Shown here in pieces: positions 34,140 to 46,881 of a DNA stretch of 64,000 bases. The DNA is from Eublepharis macularius (lineage: Eukaryota; Chordata; Lepidosauria; Squamata; Eublepharidae), in contig NC_072793.1 of assembly GCF_028583425.1 (NCBI RefSeq), positions 97,449,689 through 97,513,688 of the forward strand, in the 5' to 3' direction. The translations under genes and the position numbers were made by a program. Position 1 is the first letter of the stretch. Each line of letters starts with the position of its first letter. Below the pieces are notes generated by a model that was not told the DNA's origin, searched no databases, and saw only the letters and a list, made by a program, of their open reading frames with translations.

Positions 34140-34740
34140 TCTAGGAACTTGGTGCTGGCATTTGCAGCTGGAGCACAAGGCTTGTACCTAGTGGACCAGT
34201 TCATCCAGTAAGGCAGCCTTCTCAGCCTAAATAGGCTGGGTGTTAATCAGGCTCCACTGCACTTGCTGGCAGGAGTTGCAACTCTCCAGGCTGTCCTGCC
34301 TCTGGCCAGGCTCCTGTGTGGAATTACCATTCTCAGCACTGTGCTCTGGGTCTATAGCAAGATAGTGTGCAGCCAGTCCGACATTTTGCCTCCTCCGCCT
34401 GGGCTGCCACCACCGTTCCTGTGGAGTGGTAGAAGATTCGAAGGGACTATAAGCCTGGGTCCCTATTCTGCCTGGCAGAGTTTTAATGGTGATCTCAGCA
34501 GTCAACGGAAAGGGCTTGCAGATAGGGTGGCCTCTGGTGCTGCTGGAGCGTGGTCGGCATGAGACCCTGCCAGTCCTCCTGGTTCTTGGCCTTGGCTCCT
34601 CAGGTTCTTCCTCTGAGCACTCTGAGTCACTTTCAGTCACTGGGCCGGGCAACAGGCTGGTCAGACAGGCTATCAGCTCTTCAAAAGCTTCTATAAGCCA
34701 AGCACATTCCCAAGTTACAGGGGCCAGTAAATAAAAGAGT
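34140..34740 (-). other. GC-rich segment, possible mobile-element remnant
   Basis: This segment is richer in GC than its flanks and holds a 141-codon minus-strand frame (34652-34227) rich in E, P, R and S. The text CAGCCTAAATAGGCTG is a perfect short palindrome. It resembles the untranslated or LTR parts of retroelements more than a host exon, but I cannot assign it. No conserved domain is visible. Confidence 0.3.
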
Positions 34741-35344
34741 CGTCCAGGGAAGGTGTTACACTAACCAACCTTACCCTATGACAAAAAAACTAATTCCAAC
34801 ATAATACTAAAATGCTCAAAGACTGAGCAAGGATGGAATAAGCCATTGAGAGAGCCTTGTCAAAATAACACTGTTCCTCAAAATGGAAACTCTACAACTC
34901 AAAAGTCCCAAAGATGAACTGGGAGAAGACAAAACACAGATTTAATGTCACGCTTTCCCAGCATAGCCCCTTTTCCACACAATATGACCATAGAAATAAC
35001 AGAATCAAACCATGCATAGCAGACCACATACAGTTCGTGCAGTATTTCATCACTGACAGATTCACATCAAGGACAGGTGATGAATAATTCTATATTCTCT
35101 CTGAGCTTCCTTTGAAATTATGCCCAATGGGGAAATCCTCAAACAATCAAAAGGCAAATCCTCAAAGAGGTTCATGATCCTACCCTCCTGCTGCTCCTTC
35201 CAAAGCTTATCTCAAACTATGTTTCAGGTTTCACCCACAAGTTCTTAGCCTTGTAGAAACATTGCAAACTAAAGTTAGCAATCCTAACACCACAACTAAA
35301 ACCCTCTACCAAGTAAACTGCTTATACCCTGTGGGGAGTATCTA

Positions 35345-35605
35345 TCTAAGAGAGCCAGTTTGGTGCGGTGGTTAAGAGCAGCAGGACTCTAATATGGAGA
35401 GCCAGGTTTGATTCCCCACTCCTCCACTTGAAGCTAGCTGGGTGACCTTGGGTCAGTCACACTTCTCTGAGCTCTCTCAGTCCCACCCACCTCACAGGGT
35501 GATTGTTGTGGGGATGATAATAACATACTTTGTAAACCGCTCTGAGTGGGCATTAAGTTGTCCTGAAGGGTGGTATATAAATCGAATGTTGTTGTTGTTG
35601 TTATA
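35345..35605 (+). mobile_element. MIR-like tRNA-derived SINE
   Basis: Pol III box A-like text (TGGTGCGGTGGTTAAGAG) and box B (GGTTTGATTCC) are followed by GGGTGACCTTGGGTCAGTCAC, CACCTCACAGGGTGATTGTT and the tail TATATAAATCGAAT, ending in (GTT)n at 35585-35601. The box pair and the core are those of tRNA-derived, MIR-type SINEs of reptiles. A related minus-strand copy is at 52505-52750. Confidence 0.85.
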
Positions 35606-35609
35606 ACTA

Positions 35610-36850
35610 AGCCAACAAGACATCAGTCTGTATGGCAGTGGGCACCTTTGACAGGACTGCATCCAGACTCAATTCTCTGCCCCCACCTTGGGTCACCAGA
35701 TCCATGTCCACCTCTGATGTGGGCTTGCAGAACCTGGTTTCCCATGTACCTGTTATGTGCATGCATGAAATGACACTGTTTCTTAGCACAGCACTATTAA
35801 AGTCTCAGCATAGTAACTGGGGTTGAACCAACTGCCTGCCTGTTGGCACAGGAGGTCTCTCATCCATTCTCTTGGAAACAACTATCAGAGTTCCTTCCTG
35901 TCAGAAAGCGAGCTGAACCTAAGCATTGAGATCAGAACTGCTGATTTTCCTTGTTCCAAGCTAGTTCCATGTCCAAGACTACTCAGATCCTAAAGGTAAT
36001 GGAGCCACACCGACCCAGGATACTCTGCATATGTCCAGTGAATTACATTCTCCCCTCTCATGTTCCTGGGAGTCTACTGACCCAAGAGGACACAATATTA
36101 GGAGGAACAGAAAAGTGCAGTGGGGAGGGTCATAGTGGAGAGGTGGAAATTACCATTTATGCAGCTCCGCTGTGTTCACGCTGTTTAGGATCCAGGTCCA
36201 TATGTTCAGCACAGGGGTCATCTAGAGATTATGCTCAGGATTATCCTGGCTACACCTGTGCCTGTGCTAGCTCCCATGATCTCATTTGTTCACAGTTCTG
36301 CCACTGACATTGTTCCCCATATTGTGCCTATGGGTACTTGCTCCTTGGGGTTGCTTTTATCAGTAGTGCTACAGCCATGTAAAAACATCTGTGCTACCTG
36401 TAGCATTTGGTATCTTTTAACCAATATGAATTCCTTTTGGCAATGCCAAAAACATCATATTCAGGCAAAAATTCAAGAGAGATGCTGCCTTGATTAACCT
36501 TTGCCAAGTCACATCCGAGGCTATTCCATTCTCTCTTGGGTGTAGGTATTGTTTCCATTGTAGAACATGTACATCAGACCCTCCTACCCACCTGGTAACA
36601 CTGATAAGCTCACAAACTGACAGCGAACACATCTCCTTTTGTTCATACCAAGAAGAGTCTTCCCTAAACATGGTATTTTGCCAAGCAAAATCTGTCAAAG
36701 TACTGTCAGAGCTTATCTCTGAATAGCATGAGTGCATCTGGCTTTAGTTAATAGGACAAGAGTTGCCAGGTAAAGGCAATAATTCAAAGGCTTTCTGCAT
36801 GTCTAGTTTCTTTATGTATTATATTATCCAAGTGCTCAAACTACAGATTT
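35610..36850. other. Unassigned non-coding DNA
   Basis: Short frames only. No recognisable exon, RNA gene or repeat family. Confidence 0.35.
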
Positions 36851-36864
36851 TGTAGCTAGGCAAG

Positions 36865-37062
36865 TGTGGCAAGTCTGATCTCATCAAATCTCAGAAGCTA
36901 AGTAGGGTCGACCTTGGTTAGTAATTAGATGGGAGACCTCCAATGAAGACTAGAGTTGCTATGCAGAGGGAGGTGGTGGCAAACCACCTCGGTTAGTCTC
37001 TTACCTTGAAAACTCTACAAGGTTGCCATAAGTCAGCTATGACTTGAGGGCACTTTTCACCA
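36865..37062 (+). mobile_element. 5S rRNA-derived SINE with BovB-like tail
   Basis: The head matches 5S rRNA: TCTGATCTCATCAAATCTCA, then AAGCTAAGTAGGGTCG and TTAGATGGGAGACC, i.e. the internal Pol III control region of 5S genes. The 3' end, GTTGCCATAAGTCAGCTATG and so on, is the BovB-type tail also seen at the end of the BovB at 43.35 kb. It is a retroposed SINE and not a 5S gene: the 5' part of 5S is missing and the tail is LINE-derived. Confidence 0.85.
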
Positions 37063-37149
37063 CTAGGCAAATGTGATAATTGTTCCAGGTAGCAAATTTG
37101 TTCATCTCATTTTTGCTATGTAGAATGCGATTCCTAGGGCAATACACAT

Positions 37150-37300
37150 AACATTTATGAGTGCTGATGCGGTGGTTAGTATGCCAGACTAGAATTGGGA
37201 AAATCCAGGTTCTTTACTCTGCAATGGAATGTGTGGTGGACCACACTCTCTCAGTGTAACCTTTCTCACAGGGCTGCGGTGAGATTTTTTTTTAAGGTCT
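37150..37300 (+). mobile_element. MIR-like tRNA SINE, partial
   Basis: GATGCGGTGGTTAGTATGCC is a box A-like start and CCAGGTTCTTTACTCTGC a decayed box B. CTCTCTCAGTGTAACC and CTCACAGGGCTGCGGTGAG are the SINE core. The tail is lost. It is the same type as the copies at 14310 and 46128. Confidence 0.65.
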
Positions 37301-37309
37301 AGATTTGCT

Positions 37310-38780
37310 ATTACAAATTTTATAAAATGATGCACACAGATGAATAGCGCAGAGGACAAAGAAACTTTACTCTTAACTCTGATCTGCTGCAGGAGCCAAA
37401 TAAGAGAGCACAAAATATTCACTAACAATTCACTGTAGTTTCCCTGTTACTGTTCCAGTTTCATATAGTAGCAACAAGACTTCTGGATGGTGGAACTCCC
37501 TGCACCTCCATGCTCTGTTTCTTCACAGCCATCATTCTTCCCCAAACCACTGAAGCCTTTTTAGATTTTTTTAATGATAATAGCTAGAGCACTGTAGCAT
37601 TGCAACCTTATAACTATCTCGCTATTAGATTCTCTGAATTCCTAGTTTTCATTTTGTAAACATTCAGTCAGCCACATTCATTTCATAGAAGGGGAAAGGT
37701 GTATGTTGGCAAAGTAAAGGGCTTCACACTTTTTAAAAATGGAAGCTGATAATTCAGAGGACCTAATAAATAAATTCTTATAACATCATAAGGCTATAGC
37801 AATCTAGCTATTGATTAAAAAAAAGCATGAGGGAAAAATGGCAGCTGTAGGGGAATGCAGTAAGGAAAATGCTGCCAAAGTGGGTGATACCTTTGGAAAC
37901 ACACAGAAGGCACACATGCTTTGGTTGCATACCAGTAGGGAACCATCAAGTAAAAGGTGGTCTGAGAAAGCATAAAGAAACCATGGAAAGACAACAGATG
38001 GCAATAATGCTGGGTAGAAGCTTGGAAATAATCTGCTGCAGTCGAGAGCCCATACCTGAACAACAATCCTATGTGAAAGTTCCATAAATAAAAAATAAAC
38101 CATGTGCAGTTTTTAAAATAAAAATATTCAGCTTGGATAGAGCTGAGTCTCGTCAGATCCAGGGGTCCAGGAAGGCATTCCAGCTCCCATCCTTGACAGG
38201 CATCACAAACTGCCACAACTAGAAGCAAGATTAGGCAGTTTGGAACTGCATCCCAAACAATTTTCCTTGGGAAGAAGCAGTGGCTGATACTGGAATATTT
38301 GGCTCAGGACTGCCCCATTTGGGGAGCAAAAAACCATTTTCTCCTTGGATCATGTTGGATACATCTGTGCTGGCCAATCATGTGCCTGAGTAATTTAGAA
38401 CTACTACTCAAAGTTTGCAGCATAATGGGGAGTGGAGGGCTGGAACTGACATGAGATAAGTCTGCCTTATAGCCTATGGCCAAGCTAAATGACCTTTTGA
38501 TCCTTTTAAATTCTGTGCACCTCACTGGGAATTCTGAAGGTAGGGATCATCCAAACAACTAGCCATTGGAGCTGGTTCTCAAAAAGATATCTAGAACTAC
38601 TGGATCAACTTCCAACTGCATCATGAAGTTAATACTCAAAGATGCAAACCAAAGCTTTTTGCAACAACTGCTTTTATACTGCTCTTCTAGCAGTTCCTGA
38701 AAAAAAACAACCAGTAGTAATATACAACTACAAGCCCATACACAGGGAGACACAGATCTTGAATTCAAAGACAATGGGAT
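37310..38780. other. Unassigned non-coding DNA
   Basis: No exon or classifiable repeat was recognised. Overlapping minus-strand frames at 37804-38228 are leucine- and phenylalanine-rich but lack any known motif. Confidence 0.35.
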
Positions 38781-38784
38781 GAGG

Positions 38785-38938
38785 CAGGAATCCCCAACCT
38801 ATTTAAGCCAGTGGGCACCTTTGGAATTCTGGCACAGGGTGGTGGGCACAACCACAAAATGTCAGAGAGTGAGGTTATGCCGAACTCTGACAGTAGCTCT
38901 TCAACATTTCAGGAAGGAGGTCTGTTTAATAGGGGACA

Positions 38939-39000
<62 letters not shown>

Positions 39001-39168
39001 GAGGAAGCTCAAGTGGGGGGAAGTGGGGTAATTTTTTTAAAAAAATACACCCGGTTAGGTAAGAGAATAAAACCAACACTTCAGCTGCCACTGAAACGTT
39101 TCAGAAACCCCACCTGATAATGCCCACTTTCTAAAAGCACTTGGTGGGTGCCATGGTGCGCAGGGATG
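38785..39168 (+). mobile_element. hAT-type MITE, GTCCCCAACC family, second copy
   Basis: It starts CAGGAATCCCCAACC and shares CACCTTTGGAATTCTGGCAC and CACAACCACAAAATG with 24488-24879. A simple repeat has grown inside it: (CT)n at about 38947-38980 followed by (CA)n to 39000. Confidence 0.7.
38947..39001 (+). repeat. Compound (CT)n(CA)n microsatellite
   Basis: About 17 CT units pass directly into about 10 CA units. The open frames read through it are artefacts of the repeat. Confidence 0.97.
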
Positions 39169-39169
39169 C

Positions 39170-40610
39170 CATGTTAGGGATTTGTGGGATGAAGCACAAT
39201 TTCATAGCAACTTTTTCATCATCCCAAATAATTATTTTAGATTCCACAGATAACCTCCACTAAGAGAAGGTACTTCCTTGCCTCCTGTTGCTGCGCAGCT
39301 CCAAATGTCCTTTGAATTCTGTTTTGGGAGACAATGGAGCCCACGAATAATATGAGGGGACAGTTAAAAGTCTGTTGCAGAGGGATATGTTGAGCAAAAA
39401 TCCCCCCTGCTGTTAGTGGAAGGTTTCTGCTGGATCCAACCCACTGTTTGCAATGAGCCAGATTAAGGTCTCATGAACAGCAGCAATCTGGCTCAGTGCT
39501 AGCCTCAATTCCAGGGGCAAAGCTCAGAAGGCTTCCTCCCACTGCAGAAGCAACACCCTCCGGAGCTCTCCTTTAGCAACTTCCTCTGAGTTTTCAGCAC
39601 AGCATGTGCCCTTGGGGAGTAAATAACCTTTTGTCATTCCGAAAGACCACAAGTGCATCATGGCTGAAGTCGGGGAGGTCTTCAGTATTCAAAGCAGGAG
39701 ACCTGCCAAACCTTCTTTCCAGTCTTTTAAAGTAAGGGGGGTGGGGAAGAGTAGGATTTTGAAATTTTTAACGGTTCCTGGAAAATCTTGCCTTTTGACC
39801 TTGGCAAGCACTGCAGTCTTCCTTTCTTGGTTTAACTGGCCTTGTTGGTAAAGATAGTTGCACACTTTAAAAATTTAAAGCCAATAGATCTGTAGCTATA
39901 AGCACAAAAAGGATTTTGGGATGAGAGGCTGTCTCAAGATTATCCTCTGACGGGAGATGTTTATATCTCAGCATATTAGTGCTTGGCTAACAAAATAATC
40001 ACAGCAACCAAAGGCTTTTGTCTAGTGACAGAGCCTACATTAAGGGAATTAAAGCATACAAACTTCATGCCATCACTAATTTTAGAAAAACTAGTTTCAG
40101 TTCCCGTAGATTGCAAATCAACTGAGATAGCATGAAAGAGATTTATCACAGAACAGCACAGATCAATCCAAAGGAAAGAGCCCAGTCAACTTAATATTAG
40201 AAAGTGTTTTATTTTCTTACAACATACCAAATCAGATGGATTAATACTAGCCTACTGAGTGGTATACCGCTGAAATTAACATGGGGGGAGGGTGGATTGA
40301 TTGGAAAGACTACAAATTTTCCTATCTCCCCATACCAGTCCTTTCTAATTCTGATAAAAATGTATTACCAAGAGACAAAATCAACCTTCCTGCCTCTTCC
40401 ATCAGTAGAGCTCTACTGACAAAGAAGAAAGGGAGTGATTTTGCCCCCCTCCCACCGCAGCCCCTAAATTCTGGGGGCTGTTGCTGCACATAGCTCCTTT
40501 AGAGGAAAACAGGAGGAAATTTGCAACCATTACTGTCTTCCACTGACACATCATTGGATCCAACACACACGTTTCAAAGCATCAGGGCACCTGAGTACTC
40601 TAATCAATTG
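39170..40610. other. Unassigned non-coding DNA
   Basis: Nothing gene-like or clearly repetitive can be supported here. Confidence 0.35.
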
Positions 40611-40624
40611 CTCATTGCAGCAAG

Positions 40625-43386
40625 TTGATCAACACCTTAATGTGGTGAGGGGGTTTGAGTCTGTCAGTGAAGCTGAGAGCAACACCGTCAGGAGCACAGG
40701 CTTGGTCAAGAATTTGAACTCCTAGAAGAGTCACTCAAGGTGGAATGGTCAAAGCTGAGACACCAGACTAAGAAGTATCCACCCCCTTCAGGAATCAATG
40801 GTCACATCAGCAGAAGAAATTGAATGTTCCAAAGGTGATGGGAGAAGATGAATTAAGGTTAGCTTCTGGGCAGCAAGCAGTAATGGAAAGTGAAACTGAG
40901 AGAGGATCTTTCACGGATGGTGGCAGTGTCACCTCACCCTGGTTAGTACTGCACAGAAGGCAATGGTAAACCACTTCTACTAATCTCTTACCTTGAAAAC
41001 CCAATGATGAGACAATCCAAAATGGAAGACTATATAGTGCTGGACCCCCAGGTCAGATGGCATTCAGTTGGCTACTGGAAAAGAGCCAAGGACAAGTACA
41101 AATGGGACTGGATTAAAGCTGAAAGGACGTCCAGCTGCAGATGTGAATAGATGCAAAGGGAACGTCCAAAGCTGTGTGACACACATAACAGGAACATGGA
41201 ATGTGAGAAGTATGAAGCCAGGTAAGCTAGAAATCATAAAAAAAGAAATGGAACATGTAAACATTGCAATCCTGGCTGTGTTAGAGAACTAATGTGGACC
41301 AACTGTGGACATTTTCAGTAAGAAAACCACAAAGTGTTTTCTATGGAAATGACAAACTCAAAAGAAATGGGGTTGCTCTAATAGTGAGGTGAGGCATAGC
41401 ATACAGCACAGCAAGTCTGACTGAATAATATCAATCAGACTTCATGGAAAGCCTGTTTACATAACCATCATTCAAGTTTATGCCCCAACTACAGATGCTG
41501 AGGAGGAAGAAATCGAAAACTTTTATGCAAGTGTCCAAGAAGAAACTGATCCATACACCAAAACAAGAAATGCTGATAATAATAGGTGACTGGAGAAGCC
41601 TAAATGGATGAGTGAGGAAACTCTTAAAATTGCTAATGGCAGACAAGAAGCAAAAGCAAAAGCTGACAGAAATAGAGATAGAATTCTAAATGCAGCTTTT
41701 CAGCGACTTGCATGCAGAGACAAAGAAATTTATTACAATAACCAGTGCAAAGAAATAGAAGAACAAAAAAGGAAGAACAAGACAACTGTTCCACAAGATC
41801 TGGGAAAAGGGAGATTCAAGCCACTATTCAAGATGCTGAAAGATCAACATGGAAATACAGTATCTGATCAGGACAAAATAAAGGGAAGATGGAAACAATA
41901 TATTGAAGAACTATACAGAACAGATGAAAGAATGACAGATACCTTTGAAGAAGAATCTTTTGATAAAGAACTAGAAATCTTAGAATGTGAAAGCTGTACT
42001 CAAAGCAATTGGGAGAAACAAGGCACCTGGAGTAGATGGAATACCAATAGAGCTATTTCAAGCTACAGAAATGGAATCTATCAAAATCTTAACAAGAATC
42101 TGTCAATGAATATAGAAGACAAAACAATGGCCCACAGACTGGAAATGCTCAGTCTACTTTCCAATTCCAGAAAAAAGGATGGCAAAGAGTGCAGCAGCTA
42201 TTGGACTATCACATTAATTTCCCGTGGAAGCAAAGTTGTGCTCAAAATTCTACAACTAAGACTCCTACCATATATGGAACGAGAAATGCCAGATGTTCTA
42301 GCTGGATTCAGAAAAGGAAGAGGCACTAGAGATCACACTGCAAATTTACGATGGTTAATGTAACAGACCAGAAAATTTCAGAAGAAAATCAACCAATGTC
42401 TATAGATTACAGAAAAGCTTTTGACTGTGTGGATCATGAGAAGTTATGGATAGTGTTAAATGAAATGGGGGTGCCACAACATCGGATTGTTTTGATGTGC
42501 AACCTGTACTCTGGACAACAGGCTATTGTGAGGACAGAATATGGGGAAACAGAATGGTTTCCAATTGTCAGCCAAGGATGCATATTATCTCCCTACCTGT
42601 TCAACCTCTATGCAGAACATGTCATAAGGAAAAGTGGATTAGACCTAGAAGAAGGTGGAGTGAAAACTGGTGGAAGGAATATTAACAATTTGAGATATGC
42701 AGATGACACCACATTACTGGCAGAAAATAGTGAAGACTTGAAACGACTACTGATGGAGAAAGTGCCAAGGCAGATTACAGCTGAGCATCAAGAAGACAAA
42801 AGTAATGACTACTGAGGCATTATACAATTTTAAAGGTGACTGCAACTAGGAAATCAGAAGAAGATTGAGACTTGGAAAAGCAGCTGTGAGGGAACTAGAA
42901 AAGATCCTTAAAGATGCTCTCTGGGGACCAAGATCAAGATAATCCAAACTATGGTATTCCCCATTACTACTTATGGATGTGAATGTTGGACATGAAGAAA
43001 GCTGACAGGAAGAAAATCGATTCATTTGAAATGTGGTGCTGGAGGAGAGTTTTGAAGATAACATGGATGGCCAAAAAGACAAATGGGTTCTAGATCAAGC
43101 CGGAATTCTCCCAAGAAACTAAAATGGCAAAACTGAGGTTATTGTACTTTGGTAACATCATGAGAAGACAAGACTCTCTGGAAAAGTCAATAATCCTAGG
43201 AAAAGTTAGAGGCAGAAGGAAAAGAGAACTATCCAAAATGAGATGGCTTGATTCAATAAAGGAAGCCACTTCCTCCTGTTTACAAGATCTGAGCAAGTGT
43301 GTTAACAATAGGACATTTGGGAGGTCTTTCATTCACAGGGTTGCCATAGATTGGAGATAATTTGATGGCATATAACACACACACAA
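40625..43386 (+). mobile_element. BovB LINE (RTE clade), decayed
   Basis: The 5' part has AATGTGGTGAGGGGGTTTGA and GCTGAGACACCAGAC, known at the start of reptile BovB. The endonuclease start is GTWNVRSMKPGKLEIIKKEM-like (from about 41190) and is interrupted. The reverse transcriptase is spread over two frames (41608-42363 and 42351-42815) with YRKAFDCVDHEKLW, SQGCILSPYLFNLYAEHVI and YADDTTLLAEN. The 3' end has GAGATGGCTTGATTCAATAA and finally GTTGCCATAGATTGGAGATA followed by (CA)n. Several stops and frame changes are seen; it is not active. Its tail is shared with the 5S-derived SINEs. Confidence 0.9.
42351..42815 (+). pseudogene. BovB reverse transcriptase palm region, broken
   Basis: This 154-codon open stretch carries the palm of the BovB reverse transcriptase. 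The first catalytic block is in DYRKAFDCVDH and the second in LRYADDTTLLAEN, where YADD holds the metal-binding aspartates. It starts in the middle of the domain and overlaps the preceding frame (41608-42363) by 13 bp, so a frame change separates the halves. The region downstream has many stops. Confidence 0.85.
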
Positions 43387-43587
43387 GTAGATCATAGAAA
43401 AGGTTTTGCTATTAAACTGTCTTCTGAAATTAACTGCAATTTGACAGATATCACATCCTACTGTCAACCTGTAAGTGCCTTCTGCTTAATAAAGAGTCCT
43501 AATCCTAAAGCTTCCCCCAAATAAAGAGAACTGTTCCTACTTTTATCTATCTTAATTTACTTGGAACATCATGGCAAATGTATCTTA

Positions 43588-43964
43588 TCCTACTGTATAA
43601 AAGGCAAACCGAGTTCCAGACAACTTGCTTCCTACCGTGCTGTGCCTCTAGAGGGCACTGCTGTGGAGGAAAGCCCAGAAGAGGCAGCCCTCCCTCTGAG
43701 AGCATGCTGTGGTGGGAAGCCTAGGCTGGGATCAGGCATGGAGCAGGCAGCAATGCCTTCCCCCGGCCTTCACCCAGCTGGGATCAGGTGCAGAGCAGGT
43801 GGCAATGCCTGCCTCCCTTCAGCGCCTGAGCAGGAAGCAATGCTGAGCAGGAAGCAATGCTTGCCCCCTTTCACCTGGCTGGGATCAGTAATGGAGAAGG
43901 TGGCAATGCCCGCCCTCCCCTTTCTACAGCCTGTTTTTCCCCCCACAACAGGCTTCGTTACTAG
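43588..43964 (+). mobile_element. Non-autonomous Helitron, copy 1
   Basis: It begins TCCTACTGTATAAAAGGC right after an A and ends in CTAG right before a T, the A|T insertion habit of Helitrons. A perfect 8-bp hairpin stem (AGCCTGTT...AACAGGCT) stands just before the end, as Helitrons require. There are no inverted ends and no target duplication. Inside are a few imperfect units of the GCAGGxGGCAATGCC type that are greatly expanded in copy 2. Length is 377 bp and there is no Rep/helicase gene. Confidence 0.85.
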
Positions 43965-44229
43965 TACTAAAATATTTGGCTAAAAGTCAAATGAATAGGC
44001 TTATGGCTGTTAGATTGAGTAAGTATGGAACCCACCTCAATAAGCTCATTTGTTTGATGTGCAGAAGATTCTAATAGTTATTTGCTGTCATTCAGAAGGC
44101 ATTTTCTTTGCAAGCTACGCCCCTGACCATTATTGTGTTCTGCTCCTGAGATGTTAGCTTGCAATTTGATTATACAGCTTACTTGTCCACAGCAGCCAGA
44201 AACTAATGGCTTTGGTTAGTAGAGGTTGG

Positions 44230-45617
44230 TCATATTTCACAATTCCAAGCTAACCTCAGCAGAGGGTGAAATACCACAGGACACAGCAATGTTGGAACAA
44301 ATCACTCATTGTCTGGGGTGAATGGGCTAAACAACAACCCTTGCTCTTTACTAGAATACAGAAAATAAATTGAAAATCAGCTTGTGCTGTTTGAGAGACA
44401 ACAGGAGATTGCCCTCTCATGGACAGCAGTAGTAATGACAACTGCACAGGGTCTAATCCTATCCCCTTTGCTATTCAATCTCTATGTAAAGCTGTTAGGA
44501 GAAATCATTCATAGTTTTGGAACTGAGTGCCATCAATATATTGATGACATCCAACTCTGTCTCTCTCTTTCCGTATCTCATGGCAATGTGGTGGTGGTCT
44601 AGAGTCGCTGACTGCTGTGGTTAAATGACTGAGTAAGACAAATTAAAACTGAATCCTGATAAAATGGAGGTAATACTGGTGGGGAAGGCTAAGGTATTGA
44701 AGGACATAGCAATTTCCACTTTTGATGCAGTTCAGCAGACCCTTGCTGACTCAGTTAAGAGCCTAAGCATAATACTGGCCCAGCATTGCTGCTGGAGAAG
44801 AATGTTAATGTATCTGCAAAAAATGTTTTCTTCCAACTTTGTCTAACCAAGATGTCCCCTACCTTGACTTGGTTCATCTGGCCACTTGGATCTATGCCAT
44901 AGTAACATCATGACTATTGTAATGCACTCTACATGGTCCTGCCCCTGAAATAAACTCAGTCCAGCTGGTACAAAATGCTGCAGCGCAGTTATCTGGAGTT
45001 AAGTGGAATATGCATATTACACTCTCTACAGTCACTTCATTAGCTGCCCACCTGTTGCAAGGTCGAAGTAAAGGTACTAGCTATCAAAGCCCTAAACAGC
45101 TTTGGACCCTCTTATCTGCAGGACCATCTCTTCTCCTATGCTCTGCCAGGACAGCTTCACTTCTCTGATCAGGACCTTCTGCAGGTGCCAGGCTGCAAAA
45201 TGAATTAAAGGGGCAAGATCAACAACTGCCCATATCTGCGCACTCTGTAGTGACTCCCCCACCTTGGGGAATGACCTGCCCAAGATCAGGAATGCTCACT
45301 TTTGTCATTTCAGGAGGGCATTTCTATACAGATAATGGGGCTATACAATAATGGAATGGTTCAGAAAACCGTGTATGTATGTATACCATGGTGTATAAGA
45401 CATTACCTGTTTGCTGTATTATCCAACTGTTACAGCATTATTTTCTGATGCAATATTTTTCTGCATTATGTCTACTTTTTATATTATGTCTAATATTGTT
45501 TCAGATTTATGTAATCCTAATTCTAGTGCACTGCTTATTAATGACTCATTTTACTAATTGCATCAATTTACACTGAGTCGTGAAAAAGGGAGACCATAAA
45601 TATAGTAAATAAATGGA
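44230..45617 (+). mobile_element. L2-class LINE, 5'-truncated and decayed
   Basis: Translated pieces give a reverse transcriptase palm: GLILSPLLFNLYVKLLGEII, then the catalytic block as YIDDIQLCLSL (44533-44565). Further on come the YCNALYMVLP-like text and LVQNAAAQLSGV, typical of L2/CR1 proteins. The 3' end is near the TAGTAAATAAATGG tail at 45602-45617. Stops and frame changes are frequent. Confidence 0.8.
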
Positions 45618-45619
45618 TT

Positions 45620-46120
45620 TTAGTACTTTTCTGCTACACATTTCACACTTCAGGCTACTCTCAAACATATATCCAAAGGAATTTGTAGGCTTAGAAAACT
45701 AGCTGGGGCTCCTTCTCCCAAGATGAACCTATGTGAAAGTGACTTCTCTTCAGGAAAATTAATTAAATCCTGCATTATTATTCATCATGTATGAAAAACA
45801 AACCATGACTATTTTGCTGAACTTACCTACAATAATCACGTTTACAACACATGGGAATGATTAAAATTGTGTTATTTTTAAAATGCCACCAGACTTTATT
45901 TTTACTGCACAGATTTCTCATAGCTATAACAATGGGACTGATCTTAAGAGTTTATTATAAGAATTGAACATTGCAGTCTTCCATCAGTGCAAAAGTGAGG
46001 TGGGGTGAAAGGAGTCAGTGTGTGTTCTGCTAAGAAGCATAATTACATACATACAACAATACACTATATCCTATCACTGGTCTCCCCCACAACTGAAGAA
46101 AGTGGGAAAGATCCCTGCAA
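45620..46120. other. Unassigned non-coding DNA
   Basis: Nothing recognisable was seen between the L2 tail and the SINE. Confidence 0.35.
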
Positions 46121-46127
46121 GTTTTTA

Positions 46128-46355
46128 ACGTTCATAGCCTCAATTTATTTCATTTATATCCTGCCTTTTCCCCCAAGTGGGGACCCAAAGAATCTTACAT
46201 TGTTCTAATCTCTTCCATTTTATCCCACAACATGCCTGTGAGGTAAATCAGGCTGGGTGCATGTTACTGGCCCAAGCAAGCTTCCATAGCAGAGTGTGGA
46301 TTCAAACCAGAGTCTCCTAGTCTGACACTCTATCCACTTCACCACACTATTCATT
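46128..46355 (-). mobile_element. MIR-like tRNA SINE, minus strand
   Basis: On the minus strand the box B text is TGGTTTGAATCC; the plus strand shows CATTTATATCCTGCCTTTTC at its 3' end, then ATGCCTGTGAGGTAAATCAG and TAGTCTGACACTCTATCC. It is the same family as the split SINE at 14310-16745. Confidence 0.8.
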
Positions 46356-46881
46356 TACTTATTACTCTAGCCTTGTAGAATTTTACCTGCATTCTACCCT
46401 ATGCAACATTTCACATCATATACTTTTAAGGTAACTTAATTACTCTCTTCTGTCTTCTTACCAGTTACCAGCAGTTATATTTCATGTACTTCATTGTGTC
46501 TCCATAAATGTTTGAAAGCAGAGGGTAAGATTTTCTTTATATCACAAAAATAACCCAACTTGCTACCTAACTCTTAACTAAATTGTACACCTACTACTTC
46601 ATTTTATGGACAAGTTTAGGTCAAATAGCATGTATGTATTTGGGAAATATTTAGAGTAATGGTTGTTGTGGATTTTCCAGGCTGTATCGCTGTGGTCTTG
46701 GCATTGTAGTTCCTGATGTTTTGCCAGCAGATGTGACTGGCATCTTCAGAGGTGTAGCACCAAAAGACAGAGATCTCTCAGTGTCAAACTGTGGAGAAGA
46801 TGTTAGCAGGTAATTTATATCTACTCCGGAAGGTGGGTTTGGGTTGCATCATCCTCTAAGAGTTTCCCAGGGTGTGGAATG

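Noticed and set aside
35345-35440. Possible tRNA gene (A and B boxes)
   Set aside because: No cloverleaf closes and the unit continues into a MIR-like core and a LINE-type tail; it is a SINE.
36865-37062. Possible 5S rRNA gene
   Set aside because: Only the 3'-ward internal control part of 5S is present, with many changes, and it is joined to a BovB-type tail, so it is a SINE. The same holds for 53914-54113.
38779-39117. Frames with SLSLSLSL and THTHTH runs
   Set aside because: Translation of the (CT)n(CA)n microsatellite within a MITE.
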